From positions 264,290,574 to 264,354,573 of the forward strand of contig NC_081407.1 of the NCBI RefSeq assembly GCF_030272615.1: DNA of 64,000 nucleotides. The letters are read 5' to 3'. Position 1 is the first letter of the stretch; each line of letters starts with the position of its first letter. Below the pieces are notes generated by a model. It worked only from the letters and a program-made list of their open reading frames with translations. It did not search any database and had not been told where the DNA came from. The translations under genes were made by a program, and so were the position numbers. Source of the DNA: Cryptomeria japonica. Its lineage: Eukaryota > Streptophyta > Pinopsida > Cupressales > Cupressaceae. Below, one piece after another: positions 22,421 to 33,223 of this stretch.

Positions 22421-23880
22421 CTCATACAAGCTCACACCCCTTGGTATGCTGATATTGCTCACTATCTAGCTACAGCTAAGATGCCAATTTATTTCTCTCC
22501 TAGGGAAAAAAGGTTGCTAGTTGAAAAAAGTTTTAACTTTTCATGGATTGCTGATTGTCTATTTTATACTAGACCTGAACAAGTCATGAGAAGATGTGTC
22601 AGAGAAGATGAAACATATGACATCTTGCATGCATGTCATGATGAACCATGTGGAGGTCATTTTGTTGCCAAAAGAACAACACTAAAAATACTTAATACAA
22701 GATACTATTGGCCCATATTACACAAGGATGCAACTCAGTACACAAGGAAATGTGACAGATGTCAGCGAATGGGCAAACCTACAAAATCTGATGAAATGCC
22801 ACTATATCCTCAAATATCAGTTGCACCATTTGACAAATGGGGATTAGATTTTGTTGGCCCAATTGATCCCCCTTCTAATGGCAAATCTTATATCTTGGTA
22901 TGTATAGACTATGTAACAAAATGGGTAGAAGCTAGAGCCATGACACATGCAAGAGATAATAAGGTGCCTGAGTTTATCTATGAGGAGATATTTACACGAT
23001 ATGGAGTACCAAGGGAAATTGTCTCTGACCAAGGACCTCAATTTACTTCAATATTGATAAAGGCATTGGTCAATGAATACAATATAAGACACATGAAATC
23101 TACTCCATATCATCCATAGTCTAATGGACAAGTAGAAGTTACAAATAGAGAGCTTGAGGCTATTTTTACAAAAACAATGTCTGTTCACAGGAAAGATTGG
23201 TCTCATCGGCTTTCAGAAGCAATTTGGGCATATAGAACACCTTGGAAACACCAATTGGTTTCACACCTTTTGAGATGGTTTATGGCAAAACAACAATGAT
23301 GCCTATTAAATTTGAGCATAAAACTTTAAGAACAACTTTGCAATTAAATATGACATTGTCTGAAGCATAGAAAGAATGCATTTAGCAATTAAATGCTCTA
23401 GATGAATGGAGAAAGATAGTTGTTCACTAGACAGAACTGATTCAAAATCAAAGAGAAAAATGACATGATAAATATATCAGGGAAAAAAAATTCAAAGTTG
23501 GTGACTGGGCACTACTTTATGATTCCAAATATAAAGACACTATGGGAAATCTTCAAACCAGGTGGTTAGGTCCTTATGAGATAGAAGAAGCTTTCTAGAA
23601 TGGAGCAGTCTATTTGTCTACAATTGATCCTACTTGATTTAAACTCTTAGTAAATGGGCACTGACTAAGACTATATCATAAGCCAGCTACTAAAGAAGAG
23701 TTCCTATAGCAGTTTGTTCCACAAAGTGACATAAAGGTTCCTGTAGCCACTGAAAAGGTTCTTGCAGCAACTGATATGGATTCTGCAGCAACTCATGAGC
23801 TTCCTGTTGCAATTAAGAAAGCTAATAAAGGTAATGTTCCTGCAGCCTCTACAATAAACATATTTGCCAATTCATAATAA
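22421..23880 (+). pseudogene. Athila integrase
   Basis: HHCC domain: ILHACHDEPCGGHF then YTRKCDRCQRMGK. Core: KWGLDFVGPID (first Asp), IVSDQGPQFTS (second Asp) and, after a TAG in YHP-stop-SNGQVEVTNRELEAIF, the Glu. The stop replaces the invariant Gln of YHPQSNGQ. A one-base loss in an A run near 23247 shifts the frame after YRTPWK; further stops and the GPYEIEEAF and YHKPATKEEFL tail run to about 23880. It would insert the cDNA; broken here. Confidence 0.9.
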
Positions 23881-24351
23881 AATATTTCCATTTTATATGG
23901 GAATGTTCTTCTCCGTGCATAAAATCCCATCCACGACATTCCATCCCACGTTCTTACCTATCATTTCATTTCATTTTGCCTTCATTTTCATGCAATTGCA
24001 GGTATGTGTATATTGTATTTCATTTTAATTATGCATTTATTAGTTCATTATGATATTATCCTATTTAAATCCGCTCCACTACCCAAAATCTTGTCAGCTT
24101 GTCTAGACACATGCTAGGTTAAGTTCGGGGGGGGGTACTTTATGGTTCATTTTCCAATATGATTAATTATTAGTCCTTTTTGGTACCCCAAATTGATCCA
24201 CTCCCCATCATTACCGATTATGTTATTATTTCACGCAAGTGAATAATAAAGTCTACCGCCAAACTTAAGATATGTAAAGAGATTTCATTTTTTTAGCAAT
24301 ACTATCAAATATTCTAGTTCAGCTGCAGAGAGAAAAATATCAGAGTAAAAG
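23881..24351 (+). other. Spacer between pol and env-like ORF with an eight-G tract
   Basis: No ORF. 24121-24140 contains AAGTTCGGGGGGGGTACTTT, an internal polypurine-like tract in the same relative position as the extra PPT described for some Athila elements. TTCTAGTTCAG at about 24313-24323 could serve as a splice acceptor for an env-like subgenomic mRNA (inference). Confidence 0.5.
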
Positions 24352-24663
24352 ATGGGCAGTGATCTAATTTGCCATGAGCCAACAGTCCCTGAAGGGTTGT
24401 TGCAGGATGGTGTTTGTGAGCATTATTTTCAAAACCATGACTGGTTGGATTACTTCTTGAAAATCAAGGATTGCAACGAAGAAATTGTTGCAGAATTCAA
24501 GCATTCCTTTGATGAAGGAGAAGCTACAGTTAAAGGTTTGAGGGTAATTTCTACAGAACAACAAATAGCAAAAGTAAGAGGGTTGCTACAGGAAGGAGAA
24601 CTCTTTCCGGAATCAAAAGATGCAAGGAGTGCCAGGGCAGAGTTCACAACTCCCACTGACGGA
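24352..24663 (+). pseudogene. Athila env-like ORF, N-terminal part, split by nested element
   Basis: Starts at ATG 24352 and reads 104 codons up to TTPTDG, where the nested LTR element begins; reading resumes in phase at 31230. HDWLDYFLKIKDCNEEIVAE, FKHSFDEGEATVKGL and LLQEGELFP match the pattern of the plant transposon protein domain found in the Athila/Calypso env position (FLxxF...FAxSFD...G..F.VTE...LP.EGE.WFK). No signal peptide or transmembrane segment is visible, so a true envelope role is doubtful. The apparent continuation past 24663 is LTR sequence. Confidence 0.8.
24659..24663. other. Target site duplication of nested element, left copy (ACGGA)
   Basis: ACGGA recurs at 31225-31229 immediately after the right LTR. 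Confidence 0.95.
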
Positions 24664-25447
24664 TGTTGGCATATGCACACTCCAATGAGACATTGTGTGT
24701 GATTGAAGGTTTTGTCATTGATGGCAACCTGCAATCCTATGGCACCGACAAAGAAATTATACCAGCATCAGTAGATCACACTCTACGCTGGCACTCAAGA
24801 CACCGGCACCGACACAAAAGAAAGGAAGTATACTAGCACAGAGGCCGACAGGATTTTGTTATATTATATTTTGTTTATTATTCTAAGCTGACTTGGCAAA
24901 TTGTAAAATGACTCTTATATATAAAAGAGATCATTTTAGACATTTGTAATGATAGGTAGAAGCATTAAGGGAAAATAATAGGCAGACCTATTGTGCGAAA
25001 TATAGGTTAAGGGGTATATGTAAAGAACAGAGCAGGAACCGGTACTGAATCTGGCATTGAAGATGGTATTATAAAGCAGTATAAGATATTGGATTTGTAT
25101 AATCCTTATTGTAAGTCAGTGAGACTTCCCATTGAGCAATGAGCTCTAGGCAGTTGGCCTTCCTGCATGTGCAGGCCCCTATTGTAAGTAATATTCTCTT
25201 ATTGGCCAGTGAGTGAATATTGTGGGTCACAAATTCCACTGAGGTTTTTCCCACACCGGGTTTCCTCGTTAAAATCTTGTGTTATGGTGTGCTTTTCATG
25301 TGGTTGTTCTTGATTCTGTTTATTGCATTATTTCTTGCATACCGGTACATTGTTATATTATGTTTTGCATGTTTTAAGTTAAGAAATTCTAATTACCGGT
25401 TAGATACTGATTCACCCCCCCTCTCAGTAGCTGTGGGATTCCTAACA
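24664..25447 (+). repeat. Left LTR of the pol-less element (784 bp)
   Basis: TGTTGGCATATGCACACTCC ... GGGATTCCTAACA. Shared with the 53970-60342 copia LTRs: TTTTGTCATTGATG, a GAGCTCTAGGCAG/TGGCCTT/CTGCATGTGCAG block near 25139-25176 and TTTTTCCC...GGGTTTCC near 25243-25265. Confidence 0.95.
24916..24927 (+). promoter_or_regulatory. LTR TATA box
   Basis: TATATATAAAAG in the left LTR; the right LTR keeps CATATATAAAAG at about 30698. Likely marks the U3/R transition. Confidence 0.6.
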
Positions 25448-25448
25448 A

Positions 25449-25464
25449 TTGGTATTAGAGCCTG
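25449..25464 (+). other. PBS of the pol-less element (initiator-Met type)
   Basis: TTGGTATTAGAGCCTGG directly after the LTR; the canonical copia site is TGGTATCAGAGCC, with one C-to-T type difference. Confidence 0.85.
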
Positions 25465-25518
25465 GTCCTCTATTTTCAGAAGCCTAACAACTTGAGGAAG
25501 ATCTTGACACCGATAAAA

Positions 25519-26595
25519 ATGGAAAACCTGATGAAGCAACTTGAAGGAGCTCTTACAAACTATGATGCAGAGAAATTAAAAAATATCAAACTAGAAGATG
25601 ATTTAAGGGTAGCTCAGGATATCATTCAGGCACTTCCAAGAAATAAGAGAAGAGAACTTTGTGAAAAATTGCAAAATGAGAATGATGAAAAGGAATCACT
25701 TAATGATATGATAAGCAAGTTGAAACAAGAGAACATGACAACAAAGAATGAGATGCAGGATATGACTATGAGATTTTGCAAAGAGATTGAGGATAGGAAG
25801 AAGAATGAAGAAGAATTGACCAGAAGACTAAGTGATGCAGCAAATGAGAACACAAGACTTGGCTATGAAAATGACATGTTGAAGACAGATCTGATGCATA
25901 CTCAGAATGACTAAAATGAACTGATGAGACAAAAAGAAGTCTTAGAAAGAGAACTAGAAACTGCAAATCAACACAAAGAAAAATTCAAGAAAAGCTTAGA
26001 GGAACTTGGCACCTTGCTGAAGAGTCAAAAACCTAAAGGTGACACTTCTAGAATTGGCTTTGAAGTTGGTGAAAGCTTCGGTACTACAAATACTCAGGAT
26101 CACAGCAAACTGGTAAGACAACCTAATGCTTATAAATTCAATGGTAAATGCTTTAACTGTAATAAGTATGGTCATAGAGAAAATGAATGTAGATCTAGAA
26201 ATTATCAGAATATCAACACACCCACCGGTCAATGTTCTAAATGCAACAAAGTAGGTCACAACTCTGAAAACTCCAGAATGAATGTGAGATGTTATGTTTG
26301 TGGAAGATTTGGACATTTATCTAATCAATGTAGAACACAAACTGGCATTGGTTATGGGAAAGCTATTCAGAAGAATAATGTAACTTGTTATGCATGTAAC
26401 AAGATTGGGCATATTGCTAATTTCTATAGAAGTAAAGGAACACTGGTAGACAACAAAAGTTCTAGCTTGAAAGGTAAAGAAAAAGTTGAAGAGGTTAAGC
26501 AAGAATTCTCAAAACAATGGATTAGAAAAGCTGATCTAAATATTGGGAATACTCCTCCACCGGTAGAACAAACCAATGCTTCACCAGCAGGATAG
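25519..26595 (+). CDS. Gag-like coiled-coil protein with four CCHC zinc knuckles
   Basis: The first ATG of the frame is 25519. About 130 residues of heptad-rich, highly charged sequence (ENDEKESLNDMISKLKQEN, RRLSDAANENTRLGYENDML) end at a single TAA (25912), a likely Gln codon; the same frame resumes to 26595. The second part continues the coiled coil and then has four knuckles: CFNCNKYGHRENEC, CSKCNKVGHNSENS, CYVCGRFGHLSNQC and CYACNKIGHIANFY (26149-26427). Knuckles 2 and 4 have lost the last Cys. No UBN2-type capsid block (present in the copia gag at 58130-59224) is seen. It could package RNA, or be an acquired RNA-binding protein; function unknown. Confidence 0.8.
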
Positions 26596-26961
26596 ATTGA
26601 TGCTTCACCGAAAGGACAGAGCAGTGCTCCACCAGTAGGAAGTCCTTCATCTAATTGAAGAAAGTTTCCTTGAGGGTTTAGCAATCTAATGACACATGTG
26701 CTATTATTCCCTCGGTTAGAGATAAGAAGTTGGAAATCACTTATTACCGGAAAACAATGTTAAGTGAATACTTAACCAGCATGCAATTAATGTGGTAGAT
26801 GGTGAAAAGGCACTATAAAATTAAGGTTTTGGCTCCATTTCATTTCACCGAGATTTCAAATTTTTGAAGAGTGCGAAGATTCCGAGCTAAGGCATTTTGA
26901 GCAAGAAGCAAGAGCACTCCAAGCAATCATCCATCCTAAAGGCAATAAAAGGTATTTAATC

Positions 26962-27195
26962 ATGGCATCCACCTCTCCAATTGAATATATAGCAAACCCT
27001 ACTATTGCTGAAGTAATAAAAAGACCTAGGCCCATATTTCAGTTAGTTCCTAAGATAGCAAAGAAGGATGATACCTTAGGTGCTTTTTCTCAAATCCCTA
27101 AGGGAGTTATTTATGCTGAAGACCCCAGAATGTACACCCACTGCAACATTGAGGAATTAGGAGATGAGGAGATTAAACCATGTATAAAACTGTGA
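26962..27195 (+). CDS. N-terminal segment of the long unknown ORF, frameshifted from the main part
   Basis: ATG at 26962 (MASTSPIEYIANPTIAEVIK) opens 78 codons ending EELGDEEIKPCIKL. The main ORF overlaps it in another frame from 27180, and reading sense suggests one original protein with a single frameshift close to 27178. The basic-hydrophobic start (RPRPIFQLVPKIAKK) has no motif I recognise. Confidence 0.6.
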   Translation: MASTSPIEYIANPTIAEVIKRPRPIFQLVPKIAKKDDTLGAFSQIPKGVIYAEDPRMYTHCNIEELGDEEIKPCIKL

Positions 27196-30100
27196 TATGT
27201 GATAATACCGGCAATATAAAAGATGAACAAAAGATCATTGAGACCCTAGGATTTACAGAGGTCCTTAGCATTCCTGAATTCCCCAAGGATGTGATTAGGA
27301 TAGTCTTGAGTAGGGTACATGGAAAATTTTTCTGGTTAGATGCAATCCACAAAATTACTAAGGAAGCTGTGAAAGTTGTCATAGAGTTACCGACCATCGG
27401 TAAAAGACCAGATAAAACCAAGAAGGTTTCCAATGACCTAGTTATAAACCTAACTAGTGCAACATTTGACAAGAGGTCCCTAAGAGTTCATGATGTAACA
27501 GACATCAATATGAGATTCATTAGTATGATATTAGGGTATAAAGCTACTCATGCTAATAGACTCAATTCAGTTTCAAGTTTATGCATTAAGAGTGCATATG
27601 ATATGGTCACAGACAATGCAAAAATTGATATATGTGAGTGGTTAAAGGATGAATTAATTGACAACCTTGGAAAGATCAAGAAGGACAAGAAAGGAACTTT
27701 TAGGTTTGGAAATCTATTAGTATGTCTAATGCTACATATAACAAAACAGGTTCCCGGAATAGGTTACAAAGAACTTGGATATGATATATCGGTAGGCAAA
27801 CAGTTAACAGATCTATTCAATAACATGGGAGAAAACAAGGAAAACAATATTAATGACTTCTTTCAAGCATTAAAGACCAAAATGAAGAAAAGAATAAGGC
27901 TATCACAAAAGATTGTTGACAAATACAAAGATGAAATATGCTTTGTAATCAAGAAAGATGAAATTTGGATGGAAGCAGTCATCCCAAGGACAGTTTGGGT
28001 AACTGAGATGGGCTATGAAATAGATGATCACATAGTTGAAACATATGCTAAAGCACTTCTGGAAGCCCCCAGAGAACCTAAGGAAGAAGTTTTTGGTAGT
28101 GCAGAAAATATTGAAAGACAAATACAATCAAAGAAAAGGGTCAAAAAAGTTGAGGCAGTTGTAAGGAAAGGTTCCAGACAAGCAAAAGCCATCAAAGAAG
28201 ATGTATTGAAGAAAACCGGTATAATAGAGGATGAGTTAGCAGCTCCACAACCTGAAACTCACCTATCACCGATAGGTACTTCTTCAGGAAGTGACATGCC
28301 TACAACTTTTAAAAGAGTAGTAAGGAAAAGAGACCCCTCACCGGCAACCACACCCTCACCCAGGAGGACAAGACAAAAGCAACAAACAGTGAGATCTCTG
28401 GTGAGAAAGGCCACACCAAAGAAGAAACTAACACCCAAGAAGAAGAAGAGGACAAACAAAGACTTGGCCCCTCTTGATATACTGCTGAATGAAATCACAG
28501 AGGAAGGTAAATTGAAGAACATAGAGAAAATATATGACACTTTAACAACTGATGAAAAAGAGCAAGTTGAAAATAGTGTTATATTGCACATGGATATGTA
28601 CAAGAAATTTTTGATGGAAGTAGTCAATGAAATACCAGATGAATTATTCAAAAGACTAGAGGCAAGAAGACAGGCAGTAATAGAACTGGATAAGAAAATA
28701 AAAATTGAAAAATTACTTGTTGTATATCCGGTAAACTCTCCTAAAGAAATTGATGATCTAATTGCTCAAGCCAACCGGACAGTATTTTCTACTGCACACC
28801 GGCACATTGCTCTAATGGTTGGAAGAATTAATGAGGTAACTGAGGAGATAGAAAATGGATGGGATATATTCCTAGTTGAGAAAGAAAAACAAGAAGAGTA
28901 TAGGAACCCCAAACCCATAAAAGTTTATCAGAAAGATAGAGACAAAGGGAAAGGTAAAGTTGGTGGACCACCTAGTATCAAGGTTAGAGACAACTTAACC
29001 CCACCTCCTTTGATTACTCCACCGGTAAAAACAACAGCTACAGATGATCAATCGGCAACTGAGAGTATGGATGTAGAGGATAATAATCCTAATCCTAAAG
29101 TTCTATATACTATGGATGTTGGTACTCAGAAGATCAACATAGTGGTAGACAAAGATACAACAGATAAGACTGATATGGCTAGTGAACCTCTGATAGCAGA
29201 GGAAATTGATAAACTGGTAGAAGATAAAGAGCAAAAGGTAGAAACTGAGACATAGATTGAGGCAGTGCAACATACAGAGAAACAAACAGAGCTAAAGGCT
29301 CCGGAACAACAATAACTGGAACAGGTACATAAGGAAATAGTACCACCAACAACTAGTGAAGTAGAAAAACCAGTGCTTAAAGAAATGCAGACACAAACAG
29401 ACCTACCAAAGGTCAATACAAGCTTGGTTACTTCCACCGGTACTCAAATTATTGATTCATCATCAAGCTTCAAATCAACAAATGTGACTGAGGTACTACT
29501 AGATTCTATCAAGAAAATAACCAACTGCAGCTCACAAGCTTACAAGGCAATTGATGATACCATACCAATTTTGAAGGTAATTGCTCCTAACTGTAATATA
29601 GACAACAAAGATTCTTTAGGACAACTTGATACACTATGTAAATATATCAAAGAAAAGATTGAGAAAATAAAGGAAGATTCATTGAGGGATAAGGTAGAAA
29701 TTGAAAAACATAAATTCTTTGATGAGCAAATAAAGAAGTGTAATAGAGATTTTGACACACTTCTACCGGAATTATGTAATTTGTTGAAAGAGTACAAAAA
29801 TCTGTACAAAGATACCTGTAAAACAAACTTTTTGACTGTAGATATTGACAAGAAAATGAGCAAGGTACAGGATGAGATCAATAAACTTGCAGATAGTTTT
29901 GTCAACTCACCCGATACAGTATCAGTTTTTGAGGAGAGGATAACAAATTTTGAGGAAGAACCACTTAAATTGGAAAGAGAGAAAGAAAGGATAATAAATA
30001 AGGCAAAACATTTGAGATCAAAACTAAGTCCAAGATTGGACTATCTAGCATCTCTGCGGAAGGAAATTTCTGAGGCACTAATATAGGAAAAGAAAACATC

Positions 30101-30233
30101 GGCAGAGCATTTGCAACATCTCACCGGTACAGTGAAGAGAATAGAGACATCAATAAAGGATAGCAAAAAGCTTATGGATAGTATAAACTTGATTTTGGGA
30201 GATCTTTTTCAAATTGTAACCACCCAGTTATAA
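27180..30233 (+). CDS. Long ORF of unknown function, about 1,017 codons with three stop codons
   Basis: 27180-29255 is open for 691 codons; the same frame continues after TAG (29253), TAA (about 29312) and TAG (about 30084) to TAA at 30231-30233. The stops are CAG/CAA-derived in appearance. Residues 1-240 look globular (FPKDVIRIVLSRVHGKFFWL, ITKQVPGIGYKELGYDISVG). Residues about 310-450 are strongly basic with Ser/Pro (KRDPSPATTPSPRRTRQKQ, KKKLTPKKKKRTNKD), nuclear-localisation-like. The rest is Lys/Glu-rich helix, a Pro/Thr stretch and a C-terminal helical region. No RT, integrase, protease or RNase H motif. A distant tie to the env-position plant transposon domain is possible but unproven. 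Confidence 0.75.
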
Positions 30234-30280
30234 GGTTGAAACTACAAAATCTACTGACATCTTGACAACCTTTGTCATTG

Positions 30281-30439
30281 ATGCCAAAGGGGGAGTAGTG
30301 GGATGAGAAAATTCAAATCATAGGAATCATATGCTCAGGGGGAGCTCTCACATTTTTGGTAACATTTTTTGGACTGCACAATTTTGGATACTTTTTTAAA
30401 TTTCTCAAGAGTGTTGCCATCAATGCCAAAGGGGGAGAT
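30281..30439 (+). other. Duplicated polypurine tract region
   Basis: TTGATGCCAAAGGGGGAGTAG at about 30279 and ATCAATGCCAAAGGGGGAGATT at 30419-30440 bracket a 140 bp spacer; the second directly precedes the right LTR. The copia at 53970-60342 has the same pair (reverse strand 54870-54890 and near 55066-55088). Confidence 0.8.
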
Positions 30440-31224
30440 TGTTGGCATATGCACACTCCAATGAGACATTATATGTGATTGAAGGTTTTGTCATTGATGG
30501 CAACCTTCCAATCTTATGGAACTGGCAAAGACATTATATTGGCATCAACAAATCACACTCTACACCGGCACTCAGGACACCGACACCGACACAGAAGAAA
30601 GGAAGTATACTGGCATAGAGGCTGACAGGATTTTGTTATATTATATTTTGTTTATTATTGTAAACCGACTTGGCAAATTGTAAAATGACTCATATATAAA
30701 AGAGATCATTGTAGACATTTGTAATGATAGGTAGAAGCATTAAGGGAAAATATTAGGCAGACCTATTGTGCGAAATATAGGTTAAGGGGTATATGTAAAG
30801 AATAGAGTAGGAACCGATACTGAATCTAGCATTGAAGATGCTATTATAAAGCAGTACAAGATATTGGATTTGTATAATCCTTATTGTAAGTCAGTGAGAC
30901 TTCCCATTAAGCAGTGAGCTCTAGGCGGTTGGCCTTCCTGCATGTGTAGGCCCCTATTGTAATTAATATTCTCTTATTGGCCAGTGAGTGAATATTGTGG
31001 GTCACAAATCCCACCAAGTTTTTTCCCACACCGGGTTTCCTCATTAAAATCTTGTGTTATGGTGTGCTTTTCATGTGGATGTTCTTGATTCTATTTATTG
31101 CATTATTTCTTGCATACCGGTACACTGTTATATTATGTTCTACATGTTTTAAGTTAAGAAATTCTAATTACCGATTAGATATTGATTCACCCCTCACCTC
31201 TCAGTATCTATGGGATTCCTAACA
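30440..31224 (+). repeat. Right LTR of the pol-less element (785 bp)
   Basis: Direct copy of 24664-25447, ending ATTCCTAACA, followed at once by the ACGGA duplication. Confidence 0.95.
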
Positions 31225-31229
31225 ACGGA

Positions 31230-33210
31230 CCCTTAATGGTGGATAGACGAGGAACTAGAAGGGTTTCTCTACCAGTACATTGGCCTCAAGTAGCTTTGTA
31301 TGTTATGAAATACATTACATGTGAAGGGCAGTATTCAAACCTGCATTCACCTCATTTTAAGTTACTTAGCCATCTGCGGCATGGCCGATGAGTTAATGTA
31401 CCTAATTTCTTATACCATCTCATTTCTACAAGTGCTAAGGAGACGCAAAAGAATGGAAATCACTCTGTCAGCCATCATAGACTGGTTAAGCTACTTGTAC
31501 AGTGGTCCCTAAGAGATGTTTCACAAATGGAATGGGGTGTATTTGAGGATATACAACAATTTAGGGTTGATGATGCCCCTGTTGTAGATAATCCATTGGT
31601 TGAAGAAGAAAATGTTGCAGATAATACACCTATTGAAGATGAGGGTTTGTTTGTTGCTGAAGGAGCCACAATTGTTATGGAAGAAAATATTGAATCAGAA
31701 CCAATTGAAGAACAACCCTCTACTTCTCTTCAAAGAGATTCGCCAGTTTTGCGAAGGAAGGGAAAAGAGTTAGAAATGGGTGAAATAGAGGAAGAATTTA
31801 TTACCGGCCGTAGGTAACTCAGATTCCTCCTGCAGCCAAGAGGCGTAGGACAAAAATAAAAGTTCTTGCAACCATTCCAAAAGTGTATGTGAGAAGAACA
31901 CGAAGGAGGACACAGAAGACTCAACCTGTGGGTAATCCACCAGAGGTTATTGCAGTAGAAACTTCGAAAGAAGGAAGCCTTATGGAGGTGGAAATTCAAG
32001 AAAATGTTGTTCAAGATAAACTAGAAAATCTTGCTTCTGTGGCACTATAATTTGAAGAAAATGTTGAAGATCTTCTACAGCAACCTGAGGAAAATATGGA
32101 AGGTATGCCACCTTGGAATGAGGAGTTTATTGAAGAAATCACACAATCTAAGGTAGTACCTATAAAACCTCCTTCATCCCTAAGTATTTTATCTATTGCT
32201 TTAACATTTTATAGACAATGGGAAATAGAGAAGGATAGGTTGCAAGGGATTATTGATAAACAACAAAAAGAGATTGAAAAGAGAGATAACAAAATTGAAG
32301 AATTAGAAGCTAAGGTAGAAATAATTTATGGTATAGTTCTTGAGTTGATGTAGTGTAGGGCACCTCCAAGAATTTATGCAGTACATTTGAAAGAGCGGTA
32401 TTTGAAATTCAAATTAAACCGCATTGTTAGGGACCTTAATCCTTCCTTAGAAACACCTGAAGAATTCTTTTCTGCTTATCAGACCTCTCCACCCTCTGTG
32501 AAAAATTTTCTATGTGAATTTTATTTACATAAATATGTTGTACCTTCAGACAGGGAGTGGAATCCTTTATTGTATATTGGGGATATTCATATCAAAGCTT
32601 TAATGTCATGGTTCCAAAATGAGATTATCATAGGGCCACAAGCCAGGGAGTATGAAAAATTAGAACTTGACTATCCATTGCCATTAAGAAGGGAATCACA
32701 AGAACCAAGGGTTCTTTATTATGATTGGCAAAAGTTACTAATAAGAGATGATGTTAGTAAAATAGTGCTTCCAATGAGAGAAGAAGTTTATCAAGCATAT
32801 GAGCATTTGGTTCAAACTAGTAGGACAACTGCAATGGAAAGGTTAACTCGGCACTGGAATAATCTACCGGAACATTTAAAATAGGAAGAACCTTACTCAC
32901 TACAAAATTTTCATGCAGCCATGCAAAGAGCCCCTAGATACATACAGTTAGGCAGGGAGAAAGCCAACAACTGGCTACCATTGATCTTTCAACCTCCGAT
33001 CCTTATGTGGCCACTCTTGGCATGTCAACCAACATAGCAGAATTATGATGTATTCACAGACGAAACAACTAGATGGGCCAGGCTGGAAAAAATGAAAGGA
33101 TTTTATTGGAACTTGGCTTCAGGGGGGAGAGGTTAGGGAACTATTGGTGATTTAAGGGTTTCAGCGAGAATCAATTTTTTTCCTTTTGCTGCAAGATCAA
33201 CAAACTCTTA
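31230..33210 (+). pseudogene. Athila env-like ORF, C-terminal part
   Basis: Resumes in phase from 24663 (TSD ACGGA counted once): PLMVDRRGTRRVSLPVHWPQ, VALYVMKYITCEGQYSN, FKLLSHLRHGR, then TGA (31389, Arg position), VNVPNFLYHLISTSAKE and HRLVKLLVQWS. An acidic stretch follows (DNPLVEEENVADNTPIEDE), then after a frameshift near 31815 two basic clusters (KRRRTKIK, RRTRRRTQK), a coiled coil (WEIEKDRLQGIIDKQQKEIE, 32220-32340) and a helical C-domain (32387-32884) to a stop at about 33208, abutting the PPT. Basic clusters and coiled coil fit an intracellular nucleic-acid-associated protein better than an envelope. Confidence 0.8.
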
Positions 33211-33223
33211 AAGTTGGGGGGCA
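33211..33223 (+). other. Athila 3' polypurine tract
   Basis: AAGTTGGGGGGCA immediately before the 3' LTR. Confidence 0.9.

Larger units (their letters stand above)
24664..31224 (+). mobile_element. Complete LTR element without pol: copia-like LTRs carrying two non-pol ORFs
   Basis: 6,561 bp bounded by direct LTRs (24664-25447, 30440-31224) and a perfect TSD ACGGA. Met-type PBS and duplicated PPT motifs identical in form to those of the copia element at 53970-60342 place it with Ty1/copia for replication. The internal region carries a coiled-coil/zinc-knuckle ORF and a very long ORF of unknown function; I see no protease, integrase, RT or RNase H motif in any frame given. It fits a large non-autonomous element that still keeps, or has acquired, coding capacity. 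LTR halves show clear but moderate divergence. Confidence 0.92.

Noticed and set aside
24664-24702. Extension of the env-like ORF past 24663
   Set aside because: These codons are the start of the nested element LTR; host reading resumes at 31230.
29126-29437. Minus-strand Cys/Ser-rich ORF
   Set aside because: Shadow of the Lys/Thr/Glu-rich long ORF of the pol-less element.
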